NCBI RefSeq assembly: GCF_008386395.1
Contig: NZ_CP043761.1
Coordinates: 2,046,001 to 2,110,000 of the forward strand
Length of the DNA stretch: 64,000 nt
Source: Paenibacillus sp. 37
Lineage (GTDB): Bacteria; Bacillota; Bacilli; Paenibacillales; Paenibacillaceae
Direction: 5' to 3'
A program made the translations under genes and the position numbers. How positions within the stretch are numbered: position 1 is the stretch's first letter; each line of letters starts with the position of its first letter. The notes under the pieces are model-generated. The model was not told the origin of the DNA, did not search any database, and worked only from the letters and a program-made list of their open reading frames with translations. Below, piece by piece: positions 25,061 through 33,677 of this stretch.

Positions 25061-26251
25061 ATGGCAACATATATTTATGGATCTAATGTCATAGCAAATA
25101 TGACATCCAACAGTAGTGTTTCCCAGATAGCTTCTGCAAGCAGTGAATATGGTACTAGTTATGCGGCTTGGAAGGCATTTGATGGAGTATCGAGTACTGC
25201 TCAAGGATGGGTTTCGCGTGGTATCGCCTTTCCTATTTTTCTGCAAATCAGATTGCAAAATAAGGTAATTGCAAGAAAGTATGGTCTATTTAGTGCGAGA
25301 CAAGTGGAGTCTCCAAAAGATTGGACATTTGAAGGATCTAATGATGGTGTTGAATGGGTTGTTTTAGATACACAAGTAAACGTTATTTCATGGATAAATG
25401 GAGGAATAAAAGAATTTACTATTAATAACAATGAAGCATTTCAGTTCTATAGAATTAATATTACTTCACATAATGGAGATGTAAACTACGTTGGAGTTTC
25501 AGAGTTTAGCATTTATGAAGGTACGATCCTTTATGACAATAAAATCTTACTTTCGTCAGGACATAAAAACTATCGCCTTGAAAAGACAGTTAGTAGAGAA
25601 AATGCTGTACCAGTTATGACATCTGCCTTAAATGCTAATGTAGAGATAACTTCAAGTGCATATAATGCTTCTGACTATCCATGGTATGCTTTTGATGGAA
25701 TTGTAAATGCGACAGTTAGACCATTTTGGTTTACAAATTCAACCCCACCAGCAGGAGGACATTGGTTACAAGTTAAATTTGTAAAACCGAAAGTTATTAC
25801 AGGCATATCATTAGCATCGCTACTTATAACGGGAAGCTCGCACTCTATCAAGGAATTTGAACTATATGGATCGAATGATGGTGTTGTGTATGATAAGTTA
25901 TACACAAACACACAACTTAATATAGGTACGAAGATATACTATGATTTTGAGAGTAGTAAAGCATATTCGTATTATCGTTTAAACATCTTAAGTTCTTATA
26001 ATTTAGCCTCCACAGTCGGCGTAAATGAAATGGAAATATTCCAAAAAAAGAATCAAACAATGTATGTATTAGAAACAAGCGATGAAATTGACTTTATCAA
26101 ATATGGTATGAAAAGCGATATATCATTAAAGGAAGCGGTTGATAATGTCAAAGATGTAATCAAAATGAATCTATCTTTAGCTTCAGGAAAAACCTTCGAA
26201 CACTCAATTGATATGTCAAAACGCCGAGTTGATAAAATTATGCTTGGCTAA
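25061..26251 (+). CDS. Fibre-cassette protein with two discoidin (F5/8C) domains
   Basis: The product has 396 residues and two F5/8 type C domains. The first (about 1-155) has ASASSEYGTSYAAWKAFDG and DWTFEGSNDGVEWVVLDTQ. The second (about 175-325) has SAYNASDYPWYAFDG and FELYGSNDGVVYDKLYTN. The C-terminal tail FIKYGMKSDISL...ASGKTFEHSIDM repeats the tail of the neighbouring proteins and may be the part that assembles with a common partner. No signal peptide is present. AAAGGAGATG precedes the start. Probable carbohydrate binding. Confidence 0.7.
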   Translation: MATYIYGSNVIANMTSNSSVSQIASASSEYGTSYAAWKAFDGVSSTAQGWVSRGIAFPIFLQIRLQNKVIARKYGLFSARQVESPKDWTFEGSNDGVEWVVLDTQVNVISWINGGIKEFTINNNEAFQFYRINITSHNGDVNYVGVSEFSIYEGTILYDNKILLSSGHKNYRLEKTVSRENAVPVMTSALNANVEITSSAYNASDYPWYAFDGIVNATVRPFWFTNSTPPAGGHWLQVKFVKPKVITGISLASLLITGSSHSIKEFELYGSNDGVVYDKLYTNTQLNIGTKIYYDFESSKAYSYYRLNILSSYNLASTVGVNEMEIFQKKNQTMYVLETSDEIDFIKYGMKSDISLKEAVDNVKDVIKMNLSLASGKTFEHSIDMSKRRVDKIMLG

Positions 26252-26260
26252 TTTTTATGA

Positions 26261-26296
26261 GGGACACATCTATATGGTGTGTTCTATTTGTTTTTG
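26261..26296 (+). terminator. Weak terminator-like hairpin between fibre genes
   Basis: GGACACATC and GGTGTGTTC form a stem around TATAT, followed by the T-rich TATTTGTTTTTG. Confidence 0.5.
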
Positions 26297-26311
26297 AAAG
26301 GAGATGTATAA

Positions 26312-27478
26312 ATGTATACTTATACAGATAATCTGATTCCTATTATGACATCAATGACTGCTCCAAGTGGTAGGGCTTTTTCTAGCAGTTATGCTACTTC
26401 GGGAAATAATGCTGACAAAGCATTCGATAATTCTGATGTCTATGGCTACGTAAGTGGAAATGGTAGTGTAGGATATATTGGATATGAATTCGTTAATCCT
26501 ATTAGAATTGGCAAGTATATAGTACGAAGTTTGTCTGCAACTTACTTTCCTCATATGCCAAAAAATTGGACATTTGAAGGATCAAATGATGACATTAATT
26601 GGACTGTATTGGACACACAAGTAAATCAAACTTGGACAACTGCTAATACAAATAAGGAATACGTTATTGATGTTAGTAAAGCTAAACTCTACAAAATGTA
26701 CAGGTTAAATTGGACTGCTAACAATGGTGGGGCACAAGTTGTAATAAATGAATTGAAAATGTTTGGTTTAAACTCTCTCATCAAATTCTTGATTTCATCT
26801 GGTGATGAATACTATAGTATCGAAAATATGTACAAAGACAATGCTATTCCAGCTATGACAAGTAATACATCTCCATCGGGTGTAGCTGAAGCCAGCTCAA
26901 CGTATTCGACTTTTTACCCATGGAAATCTTTCGATAGACTTGTTGATCAGAACGGATGGGTTACTGCAAGCGGAGTTTTAGTAGGTTGGCTTAGTTATGA
27001 ATTTCCTTCTACTGTAACTATAACAGGCTATTCTATAAAATCTGGTACAACTCCAGCTTATAGACTCCCGAAGAATTGGACTTTTGAGGGATGGGATGGT
27101 ACGAAATGGGCTATCCTTGACACCAGAATAAATGAGCCAAACTTTACTGGAGAAGAGTTCCGTATGTATTATTTCAAAAATAAATTTGATTTCAAAAAAT
27201 ATAGAATTAATGTTACTGCCAACCAAGGGGCTGGAGACTTCTTGGCGATTGGTGATTTTGGCATGTATGAATCCGAAAGGTACATAACTTCCGTGGAAAG
27301 TTCAGAAGTAAGTATTCTTGAACATGGGATGAACAAAGGAATGATTATTGATTTGGAGGATGAATTCAGCGAAAGAAGGTCATTGGTTAAAGAATGTGAA
27401 AAAATCGGTTCAGGGAAAGTCTTTAAGAAAAAAATCGACACTAACAAAGTGCCAATCAAGAAAGCATCAATTATTTAA
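26312..27478 (+). CDS. Fibre-cassette protein with two discoidin (F5/8C) domains
   Basis: The 388-residue protein is a paralogue of the previous one. Its first F5/8C domain has NWTFEGSNDDINWTVLDTQ and its second has NWTFEGWDGTKWAILDTR. Both end in the YRxNxTxNxG strand typical of discoidin folds. The tail (ILEHGMNKGMII...GSGKVFKKKIDTNK) is again the shared assembly-like segment. The coding region is AT-rich and uses Asn and Ile codons ending in A or T more than flanking housekeeping genes. It should bind glycans or be part of a fibre tip. Confidence 0.7.
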   Translation: MYTYTDNLIPIMTSMTAPSGRAFSSSYATSGNNADKAFDNSDVYGYVSGNGSVGYIGYEFVNPIRIGKYIVRSLSATYFPHMPKNWTFEGSNDDINWTVLDTQVNQTWTTANTNKEYVIDVSKAKLYKMYRLNWTANNGGAQVVINELKMFGLNSLIKFLISSGDEYYSIENMYKDNAIPAMTSNTSPSGVAEASSTYSTFYPWKSFDRLVDQNGWVTASGVLVGWLSYEFPSTVTITGYSIKSGTTPAYRLPKNWTFEGWDGTKWAILDTRINEPNFTGEEFRMYYFKNKFDFKKYRINVTANQGAGDFLAIGDFGMYESERYITSVESSEVSILEHGMNKGMIIDLEDEFSERRSLVKECEKIGSGKVFKKKIDTNKVPIKKASII

Positions 27479-27527
27479 ATCAGTTAAATGAAATTGTATT
27501 ATTTATATTTAGAAGGGAGATGGAATT

Positions 27528-29558
27528 ATGGCAAAGCTTGTGAATATCGTACCACCTATGACATCGTATACTTCACCTTCAGGGGTAGTAAGCTACAATG
27601 GTCAAAATGGTGCATATCACGCTTATAAAGCCTTTGATAGAAGTCAAGGTACGTTCTACGGAACCTATCGTGTCACTAATACATGGGTTTCTTACAGGTT
27701 TCCAACCTCTATAAAATTGGCAGGGTACTCGATATATTGCTTGGAAAACAACTCGCCACCTCGATCTTGGGTTCTGGAAGCAAGTAATGATGCAGTTACA
27801 TGGGATCTAATTGACACAAGAAATGATTATGTAGTCGCATCATGGACAAACAATAGAAAAGTCACTTTCAATATCGCTCCCACTAAAGCCTATCTCAACT
27901 ATAGAGTACGGGTAACAAGAAATAACACCTCTGAAGTAATCAATATCCATGAGATTGAATTTATGGATTGGGTCTATGACAATAAGTATTTAGTGCAAAA
28001 TAGCTCAACCTACAAGTATTACGCAAGCGGACAATGGCGAGTGATTTCAGGTTCACCCACCGAGCAGGACTATTTAAACTATGGGATGGACGACATCTCT
28101 ATTATACCTGAATCCGCATGGTCACAACTTCAAGGTGAAGTAGAACTATGTTATTTCACGGACGACCCAACCAAAACAGAAGCATCCTTCAACATCGAAA
28201 CTGATCCTTTCACTCTAGCCGAAGAATGGGAAGACAAAGAGATCAAAATCATTGAATACACCGATGACCCAAACCAAACTGAATCAACGATTACAATCGA
28301 AACCGAACCTTTTACAATATACGACGAGTTGGGTGACAGTGTAGATGTTCTATACTACACGGACGATCCATCCAAAACATCAGCGGAACTGAATATTACA
28401 GCTAACTACTCCCCATTGGATGAACTTGAGGGAGATTTTGATGTGGTTACGTGGACGAATGATGAAGAGGTAATTGCCGGTAATCGGGACATGATGCTAA
28501 CGTATCACGCGCTACCGTTTGAGCAATTAATTGTGCAAGCAACAGACATAGCACTCTATGGAGATCTGAAAAAGATTGTCGCTACGAAAGTAACGGAGAA
28601 CAGTCCGGAAGGTACATTAAGAATGGCTGCTTCGTTCGACTCAGGGCTCACATGGAAGACATACCGTTTCAACAAGTGGTTCGATATGGATATGAAGGAT
28701 ATAACCTTATTCAAAAGAAAAGGAATGAATCTGGACACACTCAACGCGATCCCTGAAAAGGATCTAATCGGTTTAACACGAATCGCCTATTATTTCGATA
28801 GCAGTAAGCATTATGAAAACAGCTATTTGCTTGACGAAGTGAAGATGGTCGTTGATGCACCGCGACATGCAGTGGAGTTTAGAGATATGTCACTGCAACT
28901 GTTAAACACCACGGCCACAATCAATCTGACCTTCTCTGGTAACAAACTTACAGGTGTGCTGGATGATGCAGATCAGGGCAAGGTTAAATACCGCGTCTTG
29001 TTGAACGGTAAAACGTATTATCCGGCGGATGGAAATTTTACGCGATTAGTAGCTTCACCATTCAATATTGAACTCAATATCGACGAGAGAAATGTTAATT
29101 TTGGCGTAGAGAATATATTGAAGGTTGAATTTCAGGACTATTGGGGTGCCGTAGAATCCAGGGAAACCAAGTTTATCGGATCGTATTCTGGATTAATGTT
29201 TATGGATGAGTCTGGAGACTTTCTGTCAGATACCTTTGGCGGAATTTTGAAACAACTCGATTATGGGGTGATCATTGCCGGACAGACGACGTTAACGAAG
29301 AAAGTCAGAATCAAAAACATGCTCGGATATGCTGTGGATCATGTATACCTGGAGATGGATAAGAAATTCGAAACGGACGGTGTTGAAGTCCAATTATCCA
29401 GACAGGCCGATCCGTTTCTTCCAATCGATTATCTGACCTATGGTCTGATCCAACCGGAGGATAGCATCGATTTTTATATTCGCATCGCAACGGATATTCA
29501 TGCCAAGCCGAACCCGAATGGTAATTTTGAAATGAAGGTCACAGCAGACCGTGTATAG
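27528..29558 (+). CDS. Large fibre-cassette protein: discoidin domain, TDDP repeats, beta domains
   Basis: The protein has 676 residues. An N-terminal F5/8C domain (about 1-150; SWVLEASNDAVTWDLIDTR) precedes the shared DYLNYGMDDISI segment. Three ~33-residue acidic repeats follow, each opening FTDDPTKTEAS, YTDDPNQTEST or YTDDPSKTSAE. The rest is beta-rich, with VIAGQTTLTKKVRIKNMLG near residue 583 and a long extended C-terminus. It resembles tail-associated structural proteins of large Bacillus phages, but I cannot name a family. Base composition rises to normal in its second half. It is 11 bases from the next gene. Confidence 0.65.
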   Translation: MAKLVNIVPPMTSYTSPSGVVSYNGQNGAYHAYKAFDRSQGTFYGTYRVTNTWVSYRFPTSIKLAGYSIYCLENNSPPRSWVLEASNDAVTWDLIDTRNDYVVASWTNNRKVTFNIAPTKAYLNYRVRVTRNNTSEVINIHEIEFMDWVYDNKYLVQNSSTYKYYASGQWRVISGSPTEQDYLNYGMDDISIIPESAWSQLQGEVELCYFTDDPTKTEASFNIETDPFTLAEEWEDKEIKIIEYTDDPNQTESTITIETEPFTIYDELGDSVDVLYYTDDPSKTSAELNITANYSPLDELEGDFDVVTWTNDEEVIAGNRDMMLTYHALPFEQLIVQATDIALYGDLKKIVATKVTENSPEGTLRMAASFDSGLTWKTYRFNKWFDMDMKDITLFKRKGMNLDTLNAIPEKDLIGLTRIAYYFDSSKHYENSYLLDEVKMVVDAPRHAVEFRDMSLQLLNTTATINLTFSGNKLTGVLDDADQGKVKYRVLLNGKTYYPADGNFTRLVASPFNIELNIDERNVNFGVENILKVEFQDYWGAVESRETKFIGSYSGLMFMDESGDFLSDTFGGILKQLDYGVIIAGQTTLTKKVRIKNMLGYAVDHVYLEMDKKFETDGVEVQLSRQADPFLPIDYLTYGLIQPEDSIDFYIRIATDIHAKPNPNGNFEMKVTADRV

Positions 29559-29569
29559 CTCTCAATACA

Positions 29570-31528
29570 ATGAGACAGGAAGTGAGTGGAATTAATAACG
29601 GGGAGACTCTATTAGATAGTGTTATACATATTAAAAGTCCGGAAAATCGTTTTGCAGCAAAGTATATCCTGTACAATCAGGTGCATGAAGAACTGCCTTC
29701 GACCCTAATAGCTGCTACAAGAAAAGTGTCCGAGATCGTATCCAGTGTCTCCGTACGTGTCAGACGGTCACAGGAATTGAGCAATTCGCTATATGTAATG
29801 TACAGGTCGCAAGGGGATCTGAGCGCAACCATTCAAGCGGCATCCAAAGTTGATCTTGAAGGCATGTTGTACGTTCGGCCACATAACCGTGCACACGGCA
29901 AATATGAATTACTGGAAGCACCGCGTGTAACTGTTAATCTTAAACCTCTTGCTGATGCAACCACGCGAAGTCAAAGTCACTTGCAGACGATCAACTTTGG
30001 TGATACACAGCGCATGATGATCGGCAGAGATGAGATGGAGCAATTCGAATCGTTTATACATTTCGGTGATCTGGATACCAGAATACCTGATCTGTTATAT
30101 TTGGAAGAAGCTAAATTGAGGTTGTATTACACAGGAACCCTGGCACCTGGAGCACACATTGAGCTGCATCAGCCGGATACATTGTGGCGGGAGTACGGAA
30201 TTACGTATGCAAACAGACCTCATTCCATTCAGCTCTTATCGTCCAGTTATGTCATTAATACGACTGAACGTTATATTGAGTTTGATATGATGGGATTACT
30301 GAAAATGTGGAGAGAAGATAATCTTTCAAATGTTGGAATGATTATTCAGTCTAGTGGTAACACGCCGATTTATTTCAACACTCGTGAGTCTTCCAAACCA
30401 CCTGTTTTGCAGATTAGATATATTACTTCTCAAATCTATTCCATTGGTCGAACCGAAATTGAAAGTGAAGTTTTTATTTATGGTGTAGGCCGCAAGGATA
30501 TAGCTTCAACGTTAGTTGTGCACAGTGATATTGGGCTGGATTGGCTCAAATCTCAGTTGTACGTCCATCGCTATGAGGATTACATGCATCATGATATACC
30601 TCAAGTCATCGCGGTCAGCCGTCCGGACCTGGATATAGATCTGACAATAGCTAAACGTATAGATGCAGAACTGGATTCGAACATTTCTATTATTGAAAGT
30701 AGAACAGAAGAGAAGGCAACATGGGTTGCTGTTTCTAAACCCGAGCTTCATTCGCAGTTCATTACTGCTATACGAACAACTAAGGATACAGACGGTAATC
30801 TTGCGGTTAGAACAGGTCTGGACGACGAAAAAACTGTAGAACTCGCAGTCTCTCATCCTGACTTATCTTCAGTTATTACGGTAGATAGACAAATGTCTCT
30901 GGTCAGTACGTTAACGATATCACAATTGTTTGAAGATGAACGGGTTACGAGTCTAATTGTATCCATACCTGATCTTCATGCTTCATTGGAAGTCTCCAAT
31001 TATATAAAAGCAACTTCAACGTTGGGGTCTTTGCTAACGGTCATGTACGACGGTGATTCGACTGTCATTTCGGAGATTAAGGTTAATAAGCCTGATCTGA
31101 ATAGTGTTCTTCAAGTCAGAGCATTAGATCATGATGAGAGAGCAGGGAGTCTTGAGATTCCTTATTTGGAAGAACAGCCTGGGCAATTATATATCTCCAG
31201 ACCTGATGTACTTTCCAGCATTGAGGTCAAGTACATGGATGTATTGGATGGCCACATTAGTATCAAGGAAAGAGAATACTTGGACGGCTATCTTCAGGTG
31301 CGAGAGTGGAAGGATATGCAGTCTACGGTAGATGTGAGACAGATTGAGGATATGGCTACTGAAATGACAATTTCCAAGCCTGATCTGGCGGCTTATGTCC
31401 AACCGAGAGTTATTGCGAATGAAGAGTTAGGTTCGATCACAAGTATCCGTAAACGGGATGCCAGTGACTTAGTGACCACAGTGATTGTGAAGAGTCCAGG
31501 GAATCAAGCGTATTTTTACATTTTATAA
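29570..31528 (+). CDS. DNRLRE-domain fibre protein with SxPDL repeats
   Basis: The product has 652 residues. Residues about 130-285 match the DNRLRE beta-sandwich domain: LQTINFGDTQRMMIGR, LEEAKLRLYYTG, then VGMIIQSSGNTPIYFNTRES and PPVLQIRYI. The C-terminal half holds at least seven repeats of about 38 residues marked by [VI]SxPDLxS followed by a beta strand and IxVR: VSRPDLD, VSKPELH, VSHPDLS, VSIPDLH, VNKPDLN, ISRPDVL, ISKPDLA. This looks like a long beta-repeat shaft. The start at ATG 29570 has only a modest ribosome site (internal GTG 29582 is an alternative). A strong terminator follows. Confidence 0.65.
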   Translation: MRQEVSGINNGETLLDSVIHIKSPENRFAAKYILYNQVHEELPSTLIAATRKVSEIVSSVSVRVRRSQELSNSLYVMYRSQGDLSATIQAASKVDLEGMLYVRPHNRAHGKYELLEAPRVTVNLKPLADATTRSQSHLQTINFGDTQRMMIGRDEMEQFESFIHFGDLDTRIPDLLYLEEAKLRLYYTGTLAPGAHIELHQPDTLWREYGITYANRPHSIQLLSSSYVINTTERYIEFDMMGLLKMWREDNLSNVGMIIQSSGNTPIYFNTRESSKPPVLQIRYITSQIYSIGRTEIESEVFIYGVGRKDIASTLVVHSDIGLDWLKSQLYVHRYEDYMHHDIPQVIAVSRPDLDIDLTIAKRIDAELDSNISIIESRTEEKATWVAVSKPELHSQFITAIRTTKDTDGNLAVRTGLDDEKTVELAVSHPDLSSVITVDRQMSLVSTLTISQLFEDERVTSLIVSIPDLHASLEVSNYIKATSTLGSLLTVMYDGDSTVISEIKVNKPDLNSVLQVRALDHDERAGSLEIPYLEEQPGQLYISRPDVLSSIEVKYMDVLDGHISIKEREYLDGYLQVREWKDMQSTVDVRQIEDMATEMTISKPDLAAYVQPRVIANEELGSITSIRKRDASDLVTTVIVKSPGNQAYFYIL

Positions 31529-31544
31529 AATGAGTTAACTATAT

Positions 31545-31570
31545 AAGGGGGCATTGGCCCTCTTTTTTTT
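31545..31570 (+). terminator. Terminator ending the fibre cassette
   Basis: AAGGGGGC pairs with GCCCTCTT around ATTG, followed by a run of T to 31570. Confidence 0.8.
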
Positions 31571-31676
31571 GCGTTTAGGCTCTTGCCCAACTCTAAGCAT
31601 CTGTACTTTATTATGTAACAGTCCTCTTCTCGTTATGATACAATGTGTTCATCACATATATTAAGGAATGAAGACC

Positions 31677-31937
31677 ATGCGTCAAGAGGACAGCATATTT
31701 GAACAGATTATGAAGCAGAAGAGGTTGAAGCCGATCAAGCCTGAAACCAATAGACTTCGATTCAAATCAATACATAAAAAGAAACTAGCTCAGGAGCAAT
31801 TAAGTGAATTGGATGTCCAGTTCAAAAAGTCGGTTGCTGATTCAATAGACCGCAGTGTACTTCATAGACGTGTACTGGGAATTAGAAGAGAGTTAACGGA
31901 GATAAGACGATTAAAGAATGATGAGCATACGTTTTAA
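31677..31937 (+). CDS. Small basic hypothetical protein
   Basis: The 86-residue product is strongly basic and helical: MRQEDSIFEQIMKQKRLKPI then KSIHKKKLAQEQL and HRRVLGIRRELTEIRRLKND. It may bind nucleic acid, but no motif proves it. I chose ATG 31677, nine bases after AAGGA; ATG 31668 directly abuts that site. A terminator (31942-31978) follows. It may be the last gene of the accessory island or an independent gene. Confidence 0.55.
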   Translation: MRQEDSIFEQIMKQKRLKPIKPETNRLRFKSIHKKKLAQEQLSELDVQFKKSVADSIDRSVLHRRVLGIRRELTEIRRLKNDEHTF

Positions 31938-31941
31938 GGAA

Positions 31942-31978
31942 GGGCCACTTTGACTCACTTTGGGTGAGGTGGCTTTTT
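31942..31978 (+). terminator. Terminator after the small basic protein gene
   Basis: GCCACTT and GAGGTGGC form the base of a stem, followed by TTTTTAT. Confidence 0.75.
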
Positions 31979-32151
31979 ATATTCGAACTAAAGCATTTAT
32001 CTACAATCTAAGTCTGCGAGAAGAATTACCAACAATATATTTGAACTGTAAGTACCTACATTTTCTCAAACACGGCAGGTGTCCACACGACAATCCAGAA
32101 TGAGGCATACAATTATCGTGACCTGTGGAAGAGGAGGTGGATCGGGAAGTT

Positions 32152-32454
32152 ATGGTGACGATGGAGCCCATTATAGTTGGAGAGCATGTATTGGTTGGGG
32201 TAGAAGTCAAGCTACCGAAAACAACGTTGTTGACCATTAACACATCCAAAGGATATATCATGTGCGGAGCACTCGACGTGGGATTACTTAATGAGAAGCT
32301 CGGGGATCGAAAAATTATTGCAGCTCGAGCGGTTGGTGTGCGTACACTGGAGCAATTGTTGCATGCACCTATGGAGTCGGTGACAACAGAAGCCGAGGCC
32401 ATGGGCATTACGGTTGGCATGACGGGTGTAGAGGCTTTGTTGAAAATGATCTAA
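32152..32454 (+). CDS. yunC: DUF1805 family protein (YunC-like)
   Basis: The protein has about 100 residues and matches the YunC/DUF1805 family along its length: GVEVKLPKTTLLTINTSKGY, then IMCGALDVGLLNEKLG, RAVGVRTLEQLLHAP and GITVGMTGVEALLKMI at the end. The function is unknown. ATG 32152 aligns with the usual N-terminus (MVTMEPIIVGEHVL) and has GAGGAGGTG upstream at a rather long spacing; an in-frame GTG at 32125 is the alternative. A YunD-like gene lies at 46932, not adjacent as in Bacillus subtilis. Confidence 0.85.
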   Translation: MVTMEPIIVGEHVLVGVEVKLPKTTLLTINTSKGYIMCGALDVGLLNEKLGDRKIIAARAVGVRTLEQLLHAPMESVTTEAEAMGITVGMTGVEALLKMI

Positions 32455-32462
32455 GCACTAAC

Positions 32463-32495
32463 AAAAGGGCTCCCCATGTGGGAAGCCCTTCTTTA
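32463..32495. terminator. Terminator shared by yunC and mtnA
   Basis: AAAGGGCT and AGCCCTT pair around CCCCATGTGGGA, with TTCTTT after it. It lies between converging genes. Confidence 0.75.
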
Positions 32496-32580
32496 GCGTC
32501 TTAGTTTCTAATACAGAGCCGGGCACATCAGTAGCTACTAGCTCTATACACGAACCTTTTTCTTGAATACTCTTATTAAG

Positions 32581-33654
32581 TTAAGCTTCTTCCTTTGCGA
32601 ACAAGGCAGCCAGATTTTCTTGGAAAGGAGCGCGAACAACGCCTTTTTCCGTGATAATAGCTGTTACATATTCGTTAGGCGTTACGTCAAATGCTGGATT
32701 GAATACCTTGATACCTTGCGGTGCGGTACGTTTGCCAAATCCTTCGGTCACTTCCTCCGCAGCCCGTTCCTCAATCGGAATAAGATCTCCGGATGGAGTA
32801 GACAAATCGATGGTTGACAATGGGCTCGCTACATAAAACGGAATATTGTGAGCCTTGGCAAGCACGGCCACGCTGTATGTTCCGATTTTGTTAGCTACGT
32901 CACCGTTAGCTGCAACACGATCCGTTCCGACGATAACAGCTTGAATCCAGCCTTTGGACATCACCATGCCTGCCATGTTATCACAGAGCAGCGTAACGTC
33001 AATGCCGGCTTGCTGTAACTCAAATGCAGTTAGGCGTGCACCCTGAAGTACGGGACGAGTCTCGTCTGCAAATACCTTCAGGTGAATGCCACGTTCCTGT
33101 GCGAGATACATTGGAGCAGTTGCCGTACCATATTTCGCAGTAGCCAGTCCGCCTGCATTACAGTGAGTGAGAACACCCATGCCATCTTCGAATAAAGGCA
33201 GTGCATTCTCGCCGATCATGCGGCATACTTCTTCGTCTTCCTTCTGAATTAACAGAGCTTCTACTTCAAGAGCATCATTGCCCTCATCCAGGCTCAGGCC
33301 GGATTCAACGACCTCATTTGCTTTTTGCATCATGCGATCCAATGCCCAGAACAGGTTCACCGCTGTTGGACGGGAAGTAGCCAGATGAGCACATATGGAT
33401 TTTACGTGGTCTAACCAACCTTGAACGGTTGTTCCGTCATATGATTTGGCACCCAATACAACACCAAATGCAGCAGCAATACCAATCGCCGGAGCACCGC
33501 GTACTTTCATGGAGTGGATGGATTCCCATACTTCCTCGGGTGTATACAGTTTCAACATGAGGATCATTTCGGGCAGCAGACGCTGGTCAAGCATTTCAAG
33601 CTTGTCCTTTTTCCAGATGAGAGAGGACAGAGGCTGATATTCAGGGGTTGTCAT
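32581..33654 (-). CDS. mtnA: Methylthioribose-1-phosphate isomerase
   Basis: This 357-residue enzyme converts 5-methylthioribose 1-phosphate to methylthioribulose 1-phosphate in methionine salvage. It has the eIF2B-like fold with the family motifs [25 protein letters not shown] with the catalytic Cys, [34 protein letters not shown] [18 protein letters not shown] with the catalytic Asp, and [12 protein letters not shown] at the end. Length is normal. It is 23 bases downstream of mtnK, in the same operon. GGAGG precedes the ATG. Confidence 0.97.
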   Translation of the reverse strand: MTTPEYQPLSSLIWKKDKLEMLDQRLLPEMILMLKLYTPEEVWESIHSMKVRGAPAIGIAAAFGVVLGAKSYDGTTVQGWLDHVKSICAHLATSRPTAVNLFWALDRMMQKANEVVESGLSLDEGNDALEVEALLIQKEDEEVCRMIGENALPLFEDGMGVLTHCNAGGLATAKYGTATAPMYLAQERGIHLKVFADETRPVLQGARLTAFELQQAGIDVTLLCDNMAGMVMSKGWIQAVIVGTDRVAANGDVANKIGTYSVAVLAKAHNIPFYVASPLSTIDLSTPSGDLIPIEERAAEEVTEGFGKRTAPQGIKVFNPAFDVTPNEYVTAIITEKGVVRAPFQENLAALFAKEEA

Positions 33655-33677
33655 GGGTGATTCCTCCGTTCCTTATG

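Noticed and set aside
15476..31937. Complete prophage
   Set aside because: No integrase, repressor, terminase, portal, capsid, tape-measure or lysis genes and no att repeats could be found, so only a fibre/polymerase island is claimed.
32106..32113. CATACAAT sigma-E-like -10 before yunC
   Set aside because: No matching -35 element at the right distance and no sporulation link for yunC; treated as chance.
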